Part shown: positions 1 to 10,800 of the stretch, piece after piece
Numbering within the stretch: the first letter of the stretch is position 1
Layout of the letters: each line of letters begins with the position of its first letter
From: Glycine soja
Taxonomy: Eukaryota; Streptophyta; Magnoliopsida; Fabales; Fabaceae
Direction of reading: 5' to 3'
Length of the DNA: 64,000 bases
NCBI RefSeq assembly: GCF_004193775.1
Contig: NC_041011.1
Span: 40,121,167 to 40,185,166, forward strand
The notes under the pieces: model-generated
What the model saw: the letters and a program-made list of their open reading frames with translations, nothing else
Told to the model about the DNA's origin: nothing
Database searches by the model: none
Program-made: the position numbers and the translations under genes

Positions 1-55
1 AACAAGGCGAAGTTTCTTTCAGAAGTATATGCTTCCGTTAGATGGTCAACTTTCC

Positions 56-3000
56 CTAAAACAACCCTTCTCCTGCCAGCATTATAGTCAGGCATAATAC
101 CAATCAATAAACAAACTTTGATCTTAAAAGTAATGCTGAAACCCACATAATTAACTTTTTAACAAACCATAATCAAGTGTGTGAAAACCACTAATAAAAC
201 ATATCATTATTTGCAACAATAACTAAAAGAACTTACGCAATTCATCCAAGGAAGTTTTATCAATGCTCTCCCCATTCTTGATGAGGCGAATTCTCCCTGA
301 AAAGATGGCATAGAAAGTAACAATATGGAAGCTACAAGTTTGAAGAGTTAAGAATTAAAAAAAAAAAAACTAATATGAGCTAAATTGAATTTTTATCAAT
401 TTCAATGAGTTCAGAATCCTTTAACCCCAATGTGGTCCATACTCATGTAAGTTGTAACATGTCATGTTAGCACTGAAAGTAAAAATGAGAAATGCACTGC
501 TTGCTGTCTCCTTTAAAACAAGATGAAATGTGCCTTTCCATGCAAAGAATACATATTTGGGTTCTCAAAACTGAAGTTCTATTGCAAGATCCTTTTAAAA
601 ATAAAAATAAGCTTAAGGTTTAAGATAAGGGAGCATAATTAGTATATATACCTCAAGCTTTGCAGCAGACCCTTTTAAAAATAAAAATAAGCTTAAGGTT
701 TAAGATAAGGGAGCAAATATTCTAAATAAGCTTAAGGTTTAAGATAAGGGAGCATAATTAGTATATATACCTCAAGCTTTGCAGCAGACCCTTTTAAAAA
801 TAAAAATAAGCTTAAGGTTTAAGATAAGGGAGCAAATGTTCTAAAACAATTAGATTAACATTGATGATGGGGAAGCCAGTCACAATTGGGTTCTAACTTA
901 GTGAGACAATATGGTAGCATAACAGGAACCTATATAATGTCCAATGTCCACAGGGAGAGCTTAATGTTTGCTTGTCTTACAAAAAAGTGTTATATGAGAA
1001 AAAATGCATATAAGTTGCCATACCATCACGGCGAACACATATCTCTGGAATGCTTTTAACGTTACCGTTGATGCTATCATTATAAACTCTAGTCTCAATG
1101 TCACCCTCAACATAAACTGAAGAGCTGCATTAAAGCTGCAAGCATGAGTCTGGAACATTTACACTAATAATAAAATATGCCCTTGTACAGATACTTACTT
1201 TTTAAAGAGTTGCTGTACGGCATAGGTCCCTAGTATATCATTATGCACAGCAATCCTATGCCATTGAGCAGGTTTTGGCAAATCCTTTGGTCCTTGAATT
1301 CTCTGGTCAAACATGCCCCCTGTCCCAACTGTAAAGATGGTTATATTTCTACCATTCCTCAGTATCTTTTGAACAGGGGCTTGGCCAACTTTTCCACAAA
1401 TAATTGCCTGCTTAGAAAGACTGCTGCGGTCAAATTATTTGTCAAGTGACAAGCAAATATTTCATCAATTGAAATTTTAAGCTAAGGAAGATTAGCATAC
1501 ATAAAATCTCTTTCCTTAAGATTTCTTCTGTTTTAAAGTCTCTCAAACTCTGTCTGTGCATGGTGAGAATGTCTTTTTATAGGCTCCAGCCAGTGTTGTC
1601 AAATGGCGGCTATCGCGTTGCTATCATGCTATAGCGTAGCGGGTTTTAGGGAAAATGCAATCGCGACGGCGTCGCGTTGCAGACTCCATGAAAATTGCAA
1701 TCCCTGGCACCTTACGCGTCACGGAACCTCATTGCGTCGCGGCTTTTGCGTCGTCGGTTTCCAACAAGGTTGAATCCGGTGAGAAACTGCATCGATGACA
1801 CGTTTAGGGTTCATCATTCTGAAAGCAGAAACCAGGTCAGGTGCGGATTGCGAATTTGGGACTGCGGATTCAGAGTTGTTTTGGGCTTGCAGTTCACGAG
1901 GTTTTTAGCTTTGTTAAAAGTTAAAACTCACATGAAGTAGTCACGTGGGTTTTTAAAAGTTTACTCTATTGGTTTTTAAAACATCAGAGTCAAATTTTTT
2001 CTTTTTACCCTATTCTTTTTACTTTTTATCGGATTTTGCAGTTTTTTCTTCTCTAGTACCTCGCCATGACATAGGCGTGAAAGGAGGAATCCATTTTTTT
2101 ATAACTTTTATAAGGACTAAAATCATTTATTTTGGCTATTTGGGTCTTTGAAACAGTTTACCGTGCATGGCTAGCTTGTTAATCAATGATCCCAGTTTAG
2201 GCTATTAGATTCGTTCTGTAAACTACATTCACTATATGTTTAAGCAATCCCTCTTTCTGACCTAATAGGCCCAACAGTAGCATTTTGACTTCTACTTCAC
2301 GTAAGTTTTCAATTTTCCAGACCATTCTAGAACCTCTTAACATTTCCTCTGATTCTTAGTCAACATGTAAACAACCCTTTCCTACCAAAACTTTCCAGCC
2401 TTTTTCTTCGTCCAGTGCCTATGTTTTTTTACAGGTAACAACCTTTTTTTCTTTCTTTTGTTTAATACTCTCCCTTCTTATTTATCCATGCATCTGTCTT
2501 AGACCCGACCTTCTTATTATTCCACTTTTTTTATACATATTTAATTGTTATATATATTCTATTTCAACTGCTAAGCAGCTTCTGCTATTTGGTCGCCACG
2601 CTATCTGCTATATTCTATAGTGGATTTTCAGCTTTTGCAATTTTCCAAGATCCGTTATTGACAACATTGGCTCCAGCATGACCATTGTCTAGAATCAATT
2701 CTATTTTCAAAATCTTGTATTGCAAAAACTTGTATTTGGTCATAGCATAACAAAAATGCAAAACCTGATACACTGAATTAAGGTACACGAAAATACAATT
2801 TATCTCAACATAAATTGAATTCACAGATTAGGTTTCCTATATCAAAAAACCATCATAGAGATAATAGTAATAATCCATCAATTAACAACATCTAATATAC
2901 CTTGTGCACGCCACGAAATCCCCAACCCTTCTTGGGATCCACACCTTGCAGCTGTAACTCAGGCTTTTCGCCAAGAAAATCATCAAACTCTTCATCCAAT

Positions 3001-3435
3001 GCTTCCTTCTTAGGTGCATCATTATCAGGTAAAGGGTGATCATTTTCACCTCCAGATAGGGAGGTCGAGTACCATGAAGCTCCGCTTCTCGGCACACCAC
3101 CTGATTAATTCACCAACAAAATCACAGTTAGACAGCATACATCTTGCTATGCATACACATACATGTATCATGAAAATTTGCTAGCAAGCGTTGGACGCTT
3201 TGAACAAAAGAAAAACATGACCAGAGAAAGCATGCATATTCAGTGAACAAGGGCTTAGTTTAGTTGATTGAATCAAACGCAACGAGGACATATGTGCATT
3301 TGTTATTGCAGAAGCACATATAAATTAATGTTTAAGGTTACGAAGAAAAGTAAAAGAAAGAAACACACCGAGTGAAAATGAGGTCAGTGCAGAGAGTCGG
3401 AGATGCTTCGCAAGTCTCACCGCCATAGAATTCAT
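56..3435 (-). CDS. MTSSB: Mitochondrial single-stranded DNA-binding protein (mtSSB), complete, 6 exons
   Basis: Exons (minus strand): 3435-3369, 3100-2901, 1407-1199, 1124-1024, 296-237, 72-56. They join in phase to 217 aa; all introns are GT-AG. The start is the first ATG (MNSMAV); a second in-frame Met lies three codons on. Residues 1 to about 60 are Arg/Ser-rich and acid-poor at first, as in a mitochondrial presequence. An acidic linker follows (EEFDDFLGEKPE). The OB-fold runs from about residue 80 to 210: GWGFRGVHK, ICGKVGQAPVQKI, TIFTVGTGGMFDQR, KPAQWHRIAVHN, VYVEGDIETRVYND and EICVRRDGRIRLI are the plant mtSSB signature. The family binds single-stranded DNA in organelle replication and recombination; mitochondrial location is inferred. 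The last coding exon is only 17 nt. Introns carry a hAT-type element and a tandem duplication, and the frame is intact. Confidence 0.93.
607..845. repeat. Tandem duplication, about 119-bp unit, two copies
   Basis: A unit beginning around 'aagcttaaggtttaagataa' and ending 'gagcaaatattctaaa' occurs at about 607-726 and again at about 727-845. Each unit itself holds two copies of the 'aagcttaaggtttaagataa' block. It lies inside the fourth intron of the mtSSB gene, away from its splice sites. Copies are almost identical, which suggests a recent duplication. Confidence 0.85.
1591..2669. mobile_element. Non-autonomous hAT-type DNA transposon in mtSSB intron 2
   Basis: The ends are inverted: CAGTGTTGTCAA at 1591 and, on the other strand, CAATGTTGTCAA ending at 2669. 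The perfect 8-bp sequence GCTCCAGC flanks both sides (1583-1590 and 2670-2677), which is the size of a hAT target-site duplication. The interior is about 1.08 kb with a GC-rich left part full of CG dinucleotides (around 1610-1800) and a T-rich right part. No transposase-like frame is visible, so it would depend on an enzyme made elsewhere. It sits between coding exons 2 and 3 of mtSSB and should be spliced out. Confidence 0.85.
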
Positions 3436-3534
3436 TTCCGGCAACAACTGCAATGCAAGGGTTTAACCAAACACTCCTCACTGGGACGCACGCACGGTGT
3501 GGGTTTATGCAATCGGGCTCACTCTGTAGAATCT

Positions 3535-3563
3535 ATATGGGCCCCGTCCATACATTAGGGTTT
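3535..3563 (-). promoter_or_regulatory. UP1/site-II element plus telo-box upstream of mtSSB
   Basis: On the minus strand, about 100 bp upstream of the mtSSB ATG, GGCCCATAT (3543-3535) lies next to AAACCCTAA (3563-3555). This pair (GGCCCAWWW and telo-box) is common in plant promoters of organelle, ribosomal and replication-linked genes. The motifs are seen; the function is inferred. The 0.5 kb between this gene and the plus-strand ORF at 3947 is a divergent intergenic region and may be shared. Confidence 0.55.
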
Positions 3564-3946
3564 CACATAATTAAAAATAAATTAATGATCATAACATTAA
3601 TTTTATAAAACTATTAATCTCTTTTATTCATTTATTAGTTTTTTTATGTGTGTAAAATAATCTAAAACTTACAATTATAATGGGAGGGAGTATATAGCAT
3701 GCTTTCAAATATTATTGATTAAATAATCACTTTTTTTTTTTTAATTTTTTTTGTAGATGGCATGTTTAAATTGTTTCCCCTGCACGCACGTCCCCACTCC
3801 ACTAACCCCATACTCTTTGTGCTCAACTCCAATTGTTTCTTCTAGGCTAGTTTAATCTGTAACTGCAACCTTGTACTTCATTCCATGCAGGACCATCCAT
3901 AAGAAGTTAAGGATTAAGATTCCCAAGGCCACTGGTGGTAACAAAA

Positions 3947-4618
3947 ATGCAGAGAAAGTTTCACTTTCTTGTCAAAAACAAAGCCACTGCTAGTGCTGAT
4001 GGGGGTACAAGGTTTACGTGTGGAACTCAATTCTCAAGGAAATCAGTAGGGTCGGCCTTCTCTTGTGTCATTGGAAACAAGACAACACCGCGTGGCAAGC
4101 ATGCTTCCAAACTGAAGAAAAAAAAGGAGCCTATTGGCGACTCAGGGAACGGAAAAGCTGCATTGTCTCAGCTTCTTGCACTGGAGGAGACTGATCATGC
4201 AGGAGATGCAAAGCAGAACAGAAAGGATAGGCAACGTGTGAAAATGAATCTTCCTTTGATGAGCTTTCTGAAAAAGAAGAGAGGATGGAACAATTTCATG
4301 AGGGCTAGATTTAGTAGTGGTGTGCATGGTGATGGCAGTAATGTTGTTACCAAGTTCGGACAAGTGAAGAGGAAGGCAAGTTTACGCCGCTTGGTTAGGG
4401 TTCCCTCTAAAATACTGGTCCTTCGCCTCAAGTTGAAGATGATAAAGTGCCTGATTATAAAGAAAGCGCCAAAGCAGTTTGAACAGAGAGCTGAAGATGA
4501 AGACAGAGAACTATGCAAAAAGAGGATTCTCTTGGGAGAGAGATGCAGGCCATTGAGTTCTCCAAGTCCAGGTTACGATACAAGTAATTTTTTCTATCCA
4601 AGAAATAGTTACACTTGA
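3947..4618 (+). CDS. Unrecognised basic, lysine-rich protein, intronless
   Basis: This is an open frame of 223 codons from ATG 3947 (MQRKFHFLVK) to TGA at 4618. A GTG triplet 12 bp upstream is not a plausible plant start. The product is strongly basic, with runs KLKKKKEP and SFLKKKRGW, an Arg/Lys stretch around residues 140-180, and no transmembrane segment or familiar domain. The Lys/Arg runs could act as nuclear-localisation signals. The downstream sequence is T-rich and AT-rich like a plant 3' UTR. It is divergent from the mtSSB gene. I do not recognise the family. It may be a lineage-specific gene, a decayed gene remnant, or a chance frame; length, codon continuity and composition make a real gene somewhat more likely than a chance frame. 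Confidence 0.42.
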   Translation: MQRKFHFLVKNKATASADGGTRFTCGTQFSRKSVGSAFSCVIGNKTTPRGKHASKLKKKKEPIGDSGNGKAALSQLLALEETDHAGDAKQNRKDRQRVKMNLPLMSFLKKKRGWNNFMRARFSSGVHGDGSNVVTKFGQVKRKASLRRLVRVPSKILVLRLKLKMIKCLIIKKAPKQFEQRAEDEDRELCKKRILLGERCRPLSSPSPGYDTSNFFYPRNSYT

Positions 4619-4639
4619 CAAGGGCACAAGGCCATTCCT

Positions 4640-5401
4640 GATCCCCCTTTTCGCTTCTTGGCTTCGATTGCTGTTGCCTCTGTTTTCTATTTCTCCTTTT
4701 TAAATATCCTTCAGAAATATATCGTAATATTCTTTCTTTGTAAACATCCTTTAGAAATATTTCGTATCTTGGGCTTGGCTTTTGCATGGAAGATCATGTA
4801 TTTTTTGTACTTGGTAATCGGTTATCAATTAATCATTGTAATCTTTATTTTCCTTTCTCCTGAGTAAAAACCCGTTACACTTTCCGCCATTCGTGAACGA
4901 GAAATTGTCACTAAGTTTTGCCTTAACGTCAAAGTGCTAGCAGTAGACTGAAGCCGTCTTAAATAGGGAATTTTAACTTGTAATTTCCCATTCCAATTGA
5001 AAGGACTCGTAAAATCCTGTGATGTTTATTAAATCACCCGAAATTAAAATGCTTTCAAGTAAACAATATATTTTATCCAAATTCCACTAACGAATGCTAG
5101 CGGTATTCTTCGAATATCCAAACCATAAATTTGATTAAGACAAGGCAGCTGAAACTTTCTGTAGTTAAACTTTCACACCAGAACCTCTCGATATGGTCTC
5201 ATTAAAATCAAGACAATCAAAACACGGCTATGGACATACGAGTTTGAGCTGGTGCAGCAACACAAGTAAACGTACATGACAAACTTATCCTTCTGACTTG
5301 ATAACAGCTAATCAGGGATGTACAGAAAAAGCAAGCAGCCACAAGGTAACACGGTATTTAGTGGTTTCAAACCCAGACCAAATTCATGCCACTCTGCCAG
5401 A
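4640..5401. other. Spacer between the lysine-rich ORF and the PRP38 3' end
   Basis: This AT-rich stretch holds the likely 3' UTR of the plus-strand ORF and, toward 5400, the 3' UTR of the minus-strand PRP38 gene. The two genes converge here. I see no further coding frame, RNA gene or repeat. Confidence 0.5.
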
Positions 5402-8400
5402 TCAGACCCTCAGTGGTTTCAAACCCAGGGCTGCTCGTAGCTTGTTCGCTTCTGCAATCTCTGGATCAGGGTGGTCAGTCCCATCATCCTTCTTTTCTTT
5501 CTTTTCTTTCTTCTTCTTCTTCTTTGGCTCACCATCCTCAAGTCCATCTCCATGTCTTCTAGGACTTACACTACTCCGAGCATGTCTCTTTCTGTAGTCC
5601 CCGCCATCATGTTCCCTGTGATCCCTACTTCTACTTCGACTCCTTGAGTGACTCCTTCGCCTTCCACGGTCACGATCCTTCTCTCTTCTCTCCCGCTCCC
5701 TACCCTCTCTCTCACGACCATAATCTTTTTCTTCCCTTAGACGGTATCGGTCCCTATCCCTATCTCTGTCTCTGTCTCTGTCTCGGCCACGTCCCCGCTC
5801 TCGATCGTAATCTCTATCATAGTCTCTGTCATAGTCACGGTCCCTATAAAAAACATCAAAAAGCAAATGAAAACTATGGTCACCTTAATGATATCTGATA
5901 ACCAACATAACGTCACTTTAATGATCTGTTTAAAATATTAATGCACATGACAGCATCAAGAAAGACTATGAATAAACCAAAATGTCAATTAACCTGTGTT
6001 TTAACTACAAGCAACAGTTAAACCACCATTCAGATGAATGTGCACATTCACGCAGCTTTATCCTTGCATACGCAAAGAGACAGCTTCCAGATTCAAGCCC
6101 ATGACCAATCAATCATGGGTTCTTAAAATGACATTGTAATTATCACCTCATACTGTAATGCTTCTCCAACAAGAAATTTCCAAGCAACTAAGTTTCAAAT
6201 AGCTCCTCAGTCACATGTTGATGGGATGGGATCCCAAACTATCATGCTGAAGAGTGAAGACAAAGAAAGATTAACCTACAACATTTTCATAATGCTCAAG
6301 GATTGATGGAGTGCATTGATAGAGCTTCAGCTTACGTTCTTTCTAATCTTGTAATTTAATGTGCTTTTCTCTATTTCCTTATTTTTTGGTGAACTAAGCT
6401 TTTTCTTCCAATTTTCAGGAGGATTTCTTATCTTTCTGCTGTCTCTTCCTAATCTTGCCTAAAGAAATTTCAATTATTATACAATATTTTCACATAAAAT
6501 AAAGGTATCTCTAATAGTAATTTCATAGGAAAAAGGTAATATGGGGACAGCATATCAAAGTTGGGGGAACCAGTAGCTGTAATAACCGTGTTGACAATCA
6601 AGAAAACAAACTTTCCAGTTAAAAAATGAACAAGATGATCCAATAAACATTTAAAAGAGTAAACTGAACTCTTCAAGACACTACTTGTGGAGCACCATCT
6701 ACCCATGCAACATAACTGTTTGACCCATCATACTTCTCACTGCACACTGTCAGTGCAGAGAAACCTGGCAGGATCATTGAATCTTACTATAGGAAGCAGT
6801 TGTATCCACAGGTGGCTCTGAATGCCAGAGTGGAAATAGAAGTGTAATCTTGTGCAAATTCAAAAACACAGCTTCCAGCATAATTTATTCATATCCGTTG
6901 TAAATAAAGCTCAAAGTTTTCCTAGAATCTTTTTATTATAAAAAAATTACAATTGATCTGAGGCTTTAGATCCCTTTGTCAGTACAGTCTACTAGGGGTT
7001 ATAGTCTTCCATCTCCACCATCAGAATACGTCATCATTTAAGATTTTACATCCTCCAAATTGACGTATCATGTTGATAGCGACAATTAGAACTATCATGA
7101 CAACCTTATGAACTGTTATAGTATTTGCATGGCTTACTGATCTTGCTAGAACCATCTAGTGTTACAAAAAGTTCCTATAATAGTTCACATCCTATTTCAC
7201 AGCAAGTTTGTTGTGAAGGATGCGAACGATTATTAAAGGAACCTTGTAACACCATATGATTCTAGCAAGAATAATAAGTCATGCAAATACTATAACAGTT
7301 CAAAAGGTTGCCAGTATGTAAAATCTTAAATGACGACGTATTTTAATGGTGGAGATTGAAGACTATAACCCCTAGTAGACTGTATTGACAAAGGAGAGAC
7401 ATATGAGACTAAGAAATGGGAAACAGTCAAGATACACTCATACACTACCAAAGTTGATAAAAAAACAAAATGCAAATTTGAGGTACCGGAAAAGTTTTTT
7501 TCAATGACAATATTTGCACCTACATCAATCCAAAGTTACAATTACAAATCACTTGCAAAGACAGAACAATACCTGTGTCTATGACTATCACGTCTTTTGT
7601 CCCTGTCTCTTTCCCTAGTAGGGCTTCTCCCACGATATTGGTCCTGCAAATCATTCAAGAATAAACCAAAACATCACAACCACTTATATTTAATTTTAAC
7701 AGTAAAAAAAATAAGGTAAAAGAAGAGATATCTCATAATTAGGAAAGAAAGAAGGGGAAGCACCTTCTCATAGGCCCTATCTTCAATCTCATCAACAGGC
7801 TGGTCATTATCCTCTTTCTCTTCTTCCTCCTCAAAATCTTCTTCAAGTGCACTTCTTCTAGGTTCTAATGAACCCAGAGATTCAAGAGTCCACCTATAGC
7901 AAAACGTAAGTAGAATCAAACATCTTCATACCACCACAAAATCACCCTCGTAAACTCTATTTTAAAGTATAATTTCACAGTCCTCAAAATTATAACTATA
8001 AATAAAGGGAAAATAGCTCAAATTCAAATAAAGAGTACAGACACAACAGGAAGAATCCTTAAAACTACACATTCCAATAAAGAGAGGAAAAAATGAAGAA
8101 AATATACCTCTTCTTAACGCGTGGCATAGCAATATCACAGGAATAATCCTTTGTGAGAAGTTCATCAATGACCTCATCCACGTGCGTCAATGCAAACTCT
8201 GCAAATCAAGAGCAACAAATTAGCTTAACAAGCGAGAGCTGAGTAATTGATAAAACCAACAAACAATGAATGAACGAAAATGGAAACCAACGTCCATCAG
8301 CGAGCTTTCGTCTGAGTTTGCGATAGTCATTGTATAAAGGTTCGAGGTAGCGATAGACGTCAATGTCAGATCCAGTGATACGCAAGTAAAAAGCACCGAG

Positions 8401-8703
8401 AATCCTAACGTACTTGTAATCCTCGTTCTTGATGAACTCGATGATGATTTCTTTCTCGGGCTGAATCTGGAGCATCTTCATGACGAGGCACATGAACGGC
8501 GTGGGTTTGCGGTTGCCGCCGTAGGTGCCGCCGAGGTGGTCGAGCTCCATGGCCTTGTCCACCAACGTCTCCGCCGTTAACCCGAAACATTGCTCCTTCC
8601 AGTACGTGTTCTGGTAGATCTTCGATCGGAGAATCTTCTCCACCAGGTTCTGAGGGTTCGTCCCTCTTATGCTCTTCGCTGCTGGATCCGTGCGATTCGC
8701 CAT
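5402..8703 (-). CDS. PRP38: Pre-mRNA-splicing factor PRP38, complete, 5 exons
   Basis: Exons (minus): 8703-8292, 8198-8108, 7893-7764, 7643-7573, 5843-5402, giving 381 aa. Residues 1 to about 180 are the PRP38 domain (KIYQNTYWKEQCFGLTAE, LDHLGGTYGG, PTPFMCLVMKMLQIQPEKE, YVRILGAFYLRITG, HVDEVIDELLTKDY). An acidic block EEDFEEEEEKEDND follows, then an RD/RE/RS-rich tail from exons 4-5 with repeated Asp-Arg-Asp-Tyr units and a Lys run. The C-terminus, NKLRAALGLKPLR, resembles a short motif shared with SNU66/SART1-type tri-snRNP proteins. PRP38 acts in the U4/U6.U5 tri-snRNP and is needed for spliceosome activation. The tail is typical of plant and animal homologues and absent from the short yeast protein. 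The last intron (7572-5844) is long and carries a foldback element. The start is the first ATG, and the N-terminus matches the family. Confidence 0.94.
6973..7394. mobile_element. Foldback (MITE-like) element in the last PRP38 intron
   Basis: The left arm begins 'cctttgtcagtacagtcta' and the right arm ends with its reverse complement 'tagactgtattgacaaagg' (one mismatch). Complementarity continues inward through 'ggggttatagtcttc', 'aagattttaca' and 'tatagtatttgcatg' almost to the centre near 7200, with small gaps. The whole element is therefore one long imperfect hairpin. No coding frame is present. I could not see a convincing target duplication. The family is not assigned; Mutator-like or unclassified foldback are both possible. 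Confidence 0.8.
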
Positions 8704-8744
8704 CGATTACGCACAAATGCACCGTCGCTGGAGTTCGATTGCAT

Positions 8745-8758
8745 AAACCCTAACCCTA
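8745..8758 (+). promoter_or_regulatory. Double telo-box upstream of PRP38
   Basis: AAACCCTAACCCTA lies about 45 bp upstream of the PRP38 ATG (written on the plus strand; orientation is usually unimportant). Telo-boxes are frequent in 5' regions of plant genes for ribosome, splicing and cell-cycle proteins. The motif is seen; its role is inferred. Confidence 0.5.
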
Positions 8759-8908
8759 TTTAGGATCAGGACCAGGAATGGTTGATGATGATGGCATGCA
8801 TTTTTTTCTTTTTTTTCAAATATATATTTGTTTTTTTTTAAGATGGTGCATTTGGCTTTTACAATTCATAAAATTATAAAACCAAAGTAGGAAATTTTTT
8901 TAAGGTAT

Positions 8909-8980
8909 AAGCATTTGGTCCAGTGGTATGATTCTGGTTTAAAGTAGCAGAGGTCCCGAGTTTAATTCTCGGAATGCCCA
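8909..8980 (+). pseudogene. Decayed tRNA-Pro (UGG-type) gene
   Basis: The 72-nt sequence follows plant tRNA-Pro closely: TTTGGTCCAGTGGTATGATTCT (D arm, written in the family order), AGAGGTCCCGAG and CTCGGAATGCCC (T arm and 3' acceptor). It is damaged. The 5' acceptor starts AAGCATT where GGGCATT is expected, the anticodon stem has a mismatch, the anticodon triplet reads AAA where TGG is expected, and the B-box GTTCGATTC has become GTTTAATTC, a change of both bases of a CpG. No CCA is encoded, as normal for nuclear tRNAs. It is a pseudogene or a tRNA-derived relic and probably not transcribed efficiently. Confidence 0.75.
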
Positions 8981-9149
8981 TATTTCTAGTCTTATTTAAG
9001 GGGAAAAAAAAAACTGCACTATTGAGAACAAAAATATGTCCAAAATTTATTTGGCTGAAATAAGTTTTATATATTATATAATTTTCTTTGTAAAAAAGAA
9101 TTATGCACTTTTTAATTTTATCACCGATAAAAAGTAACAAAACCTTAAC

Positions 9150-9598
9150 AATACGTTTGCATAGAGAATTTTAATTGAGAAAAGTAATTTATCGGAGAAT
9201 TTGAATTTCTGTAATTTAGAATTTATTGTTTGGATGTTTTTTATGAAGAATTTAAAATTTTGGAATTTTAAAATAAAATTTTAAACAACTAAAAATCTAG
9301 AATTTCAATTTCCTACTAAAAGGTGAGAAATTGAAATTCTCTTCTTACAGTCTTTTTCAAGAAACACCGTCTGAACTCCTAAAATATCGATCGGGTGTGA
9401 ACATAGAGGAACATGTATAACTAGCACACCAATCATATTTTCTCTTTTTTTTCATTCATTTTTTTCATCCTCATAATTTTAATTTTTTTATCCAAACACA
9501 AAATTTTGAAAATAAAAGAATTTCAATTGAAGTATTTGAAATTCTTAGAATTTAAAATTTCTCAGAATTTTAAATTTCTCTATCCAAACACACTCTAA
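9150..9598. repeat. AT-rich inverted-repeat element (MITE-like)
   Basis: The left part reads 'gtttgcatagagaatttt' and later 'tgtttggatg'; the right part ends 'aaatttctctatccaaacac', the approximate complement of a 'gtttggatagagaaattt' end. Internal blocks of 'gaatttcaattt' and 'aaattgaaattc' pair with each other. No coding capacity is seen. Boundaries are approximate. Confidence 0.5.
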
Positions 9599-10564
9599 AT
9601 CTAAATATCTAATCCATTTGTTTATTTTTATTTATAATATATATTATAAGTTAATTAGTTTTACTATATTTTATTTTGACTGATCTTGGAGAGTATTATC
9701 ATCATATGATGTCCAAGTTTAATTAGTTTTGTTAAGCAATTAAAACGTTCGCTTTAATAATCACTATATTGGCGGATTATCTTTGTAATATTGTTTATCT
9801 ATGAATTGAGTTTGAACAAGTCATTACTATGTTTGTTTGTTTTTAATATTATGTGTTGATATTTTTAATGTTATATTTTTTAAATTTAAGAATGGATTTT
9901 GAATTTTTAGTATTTGTTTTGATTTTTTTATTGATTTATTAACTTTATACATAGGTAAACTGTTGGTCACGGGTGTAAGTTGTCGTGTTTTTGAGTCACT
10001 ATTTTTATATAACTTTTTTTAAAAACTTCTTAAATTATAAAAGGATAATCTAATCCAATAATACAAAAGATAATATTGATTTGTCATCATTAAAAGAAGA
10101 AAGATTGCTGGCAAAATTAAGTTGATTTTCTTAAGGCATTTAAGGTTTTTCATCCCTTCCGAAGAATATATTGTGCGGTGATCAAACTTAGATTCTTCTC
10201 CACAAACTCAGTATGTGTTACCAACTAAATTACACCCATAGAATATTATCAATTGTTTTCAAATTAAAATAATAATAATGACAAGCCTTTTTGAATGTAA
10301 GAACCTTTTTTTATATATAAAATATAAACTTTAATCAAGATAAAAAAATCTAAACTATAAACTTTTTTTATCATGTCAACAACCAAAAAATCCAATACAT
10401 CAAAGTAATAATAAACAACTCTTGTGATATAAGTTTGATTTAATGATAAAAAGAAGAAAAGCGAAATCCCATGTTCAGATCTCCGGTTAACAAAAACTAA
10501 CATTTATTGATAACAAAATAACAACTCTAATTTAATCTTAAGGCCCATAATAATAACAATAACT

Positions 10565-10800
10565 ATTAAAGCACTGTTTGATTTAAAGTAGATGGGATAG
10601 ATTTTGACGGAGGAGGGGAGGAGAAATAAACAAATTTATTTTTATATACTTAATTAAAATAAAATTATTAATTTAAGAATAGTTTAGTTAGTGTAACAAT
10701 CCTCCCTCCCCCTTCCAAATTCTCCCAGTTTCGAAAGGGATCTAAAATTGAGTAAAGAGGAATTTTAATCCCCCTTAATCCAAAAGGGCTTAGTAAGAAA
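10565..10800. repeat. MITE-like element with weak terminal inverted repeats
   Basis: The left end 'aagcactgtttgatttaaag' and the right end 'ttaatccaaaagggctta' are imperfect complements ('aagc.ct.ttt.gatta' type). The interior has a G-rich left side ('ggaggaggggaggag') opposite a C-rich right side ('cctccctcccccttcc'). No coding frame is seen. A similar C-rich end, 'ctcctccctccccttccacc', occurs near 30890, suggesting a second family member there. Confidence 0.45.

Noticed and set aside
3935..3946. Upstream GTG as the start of the lysine-rich ORF
   Set aside because: Plant nuclear genes start at ATG; the first ATG in this frame is at 3947.
5298..5898. Plus-strand frames opposite the last PRP38 exon, rich in Ser, Phe, Leu, Tyr and His
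   Set aside because: They are the antisense of the RD/RE-rich PRP38 tail; the minus-strand frame has splice phase and family similarity.
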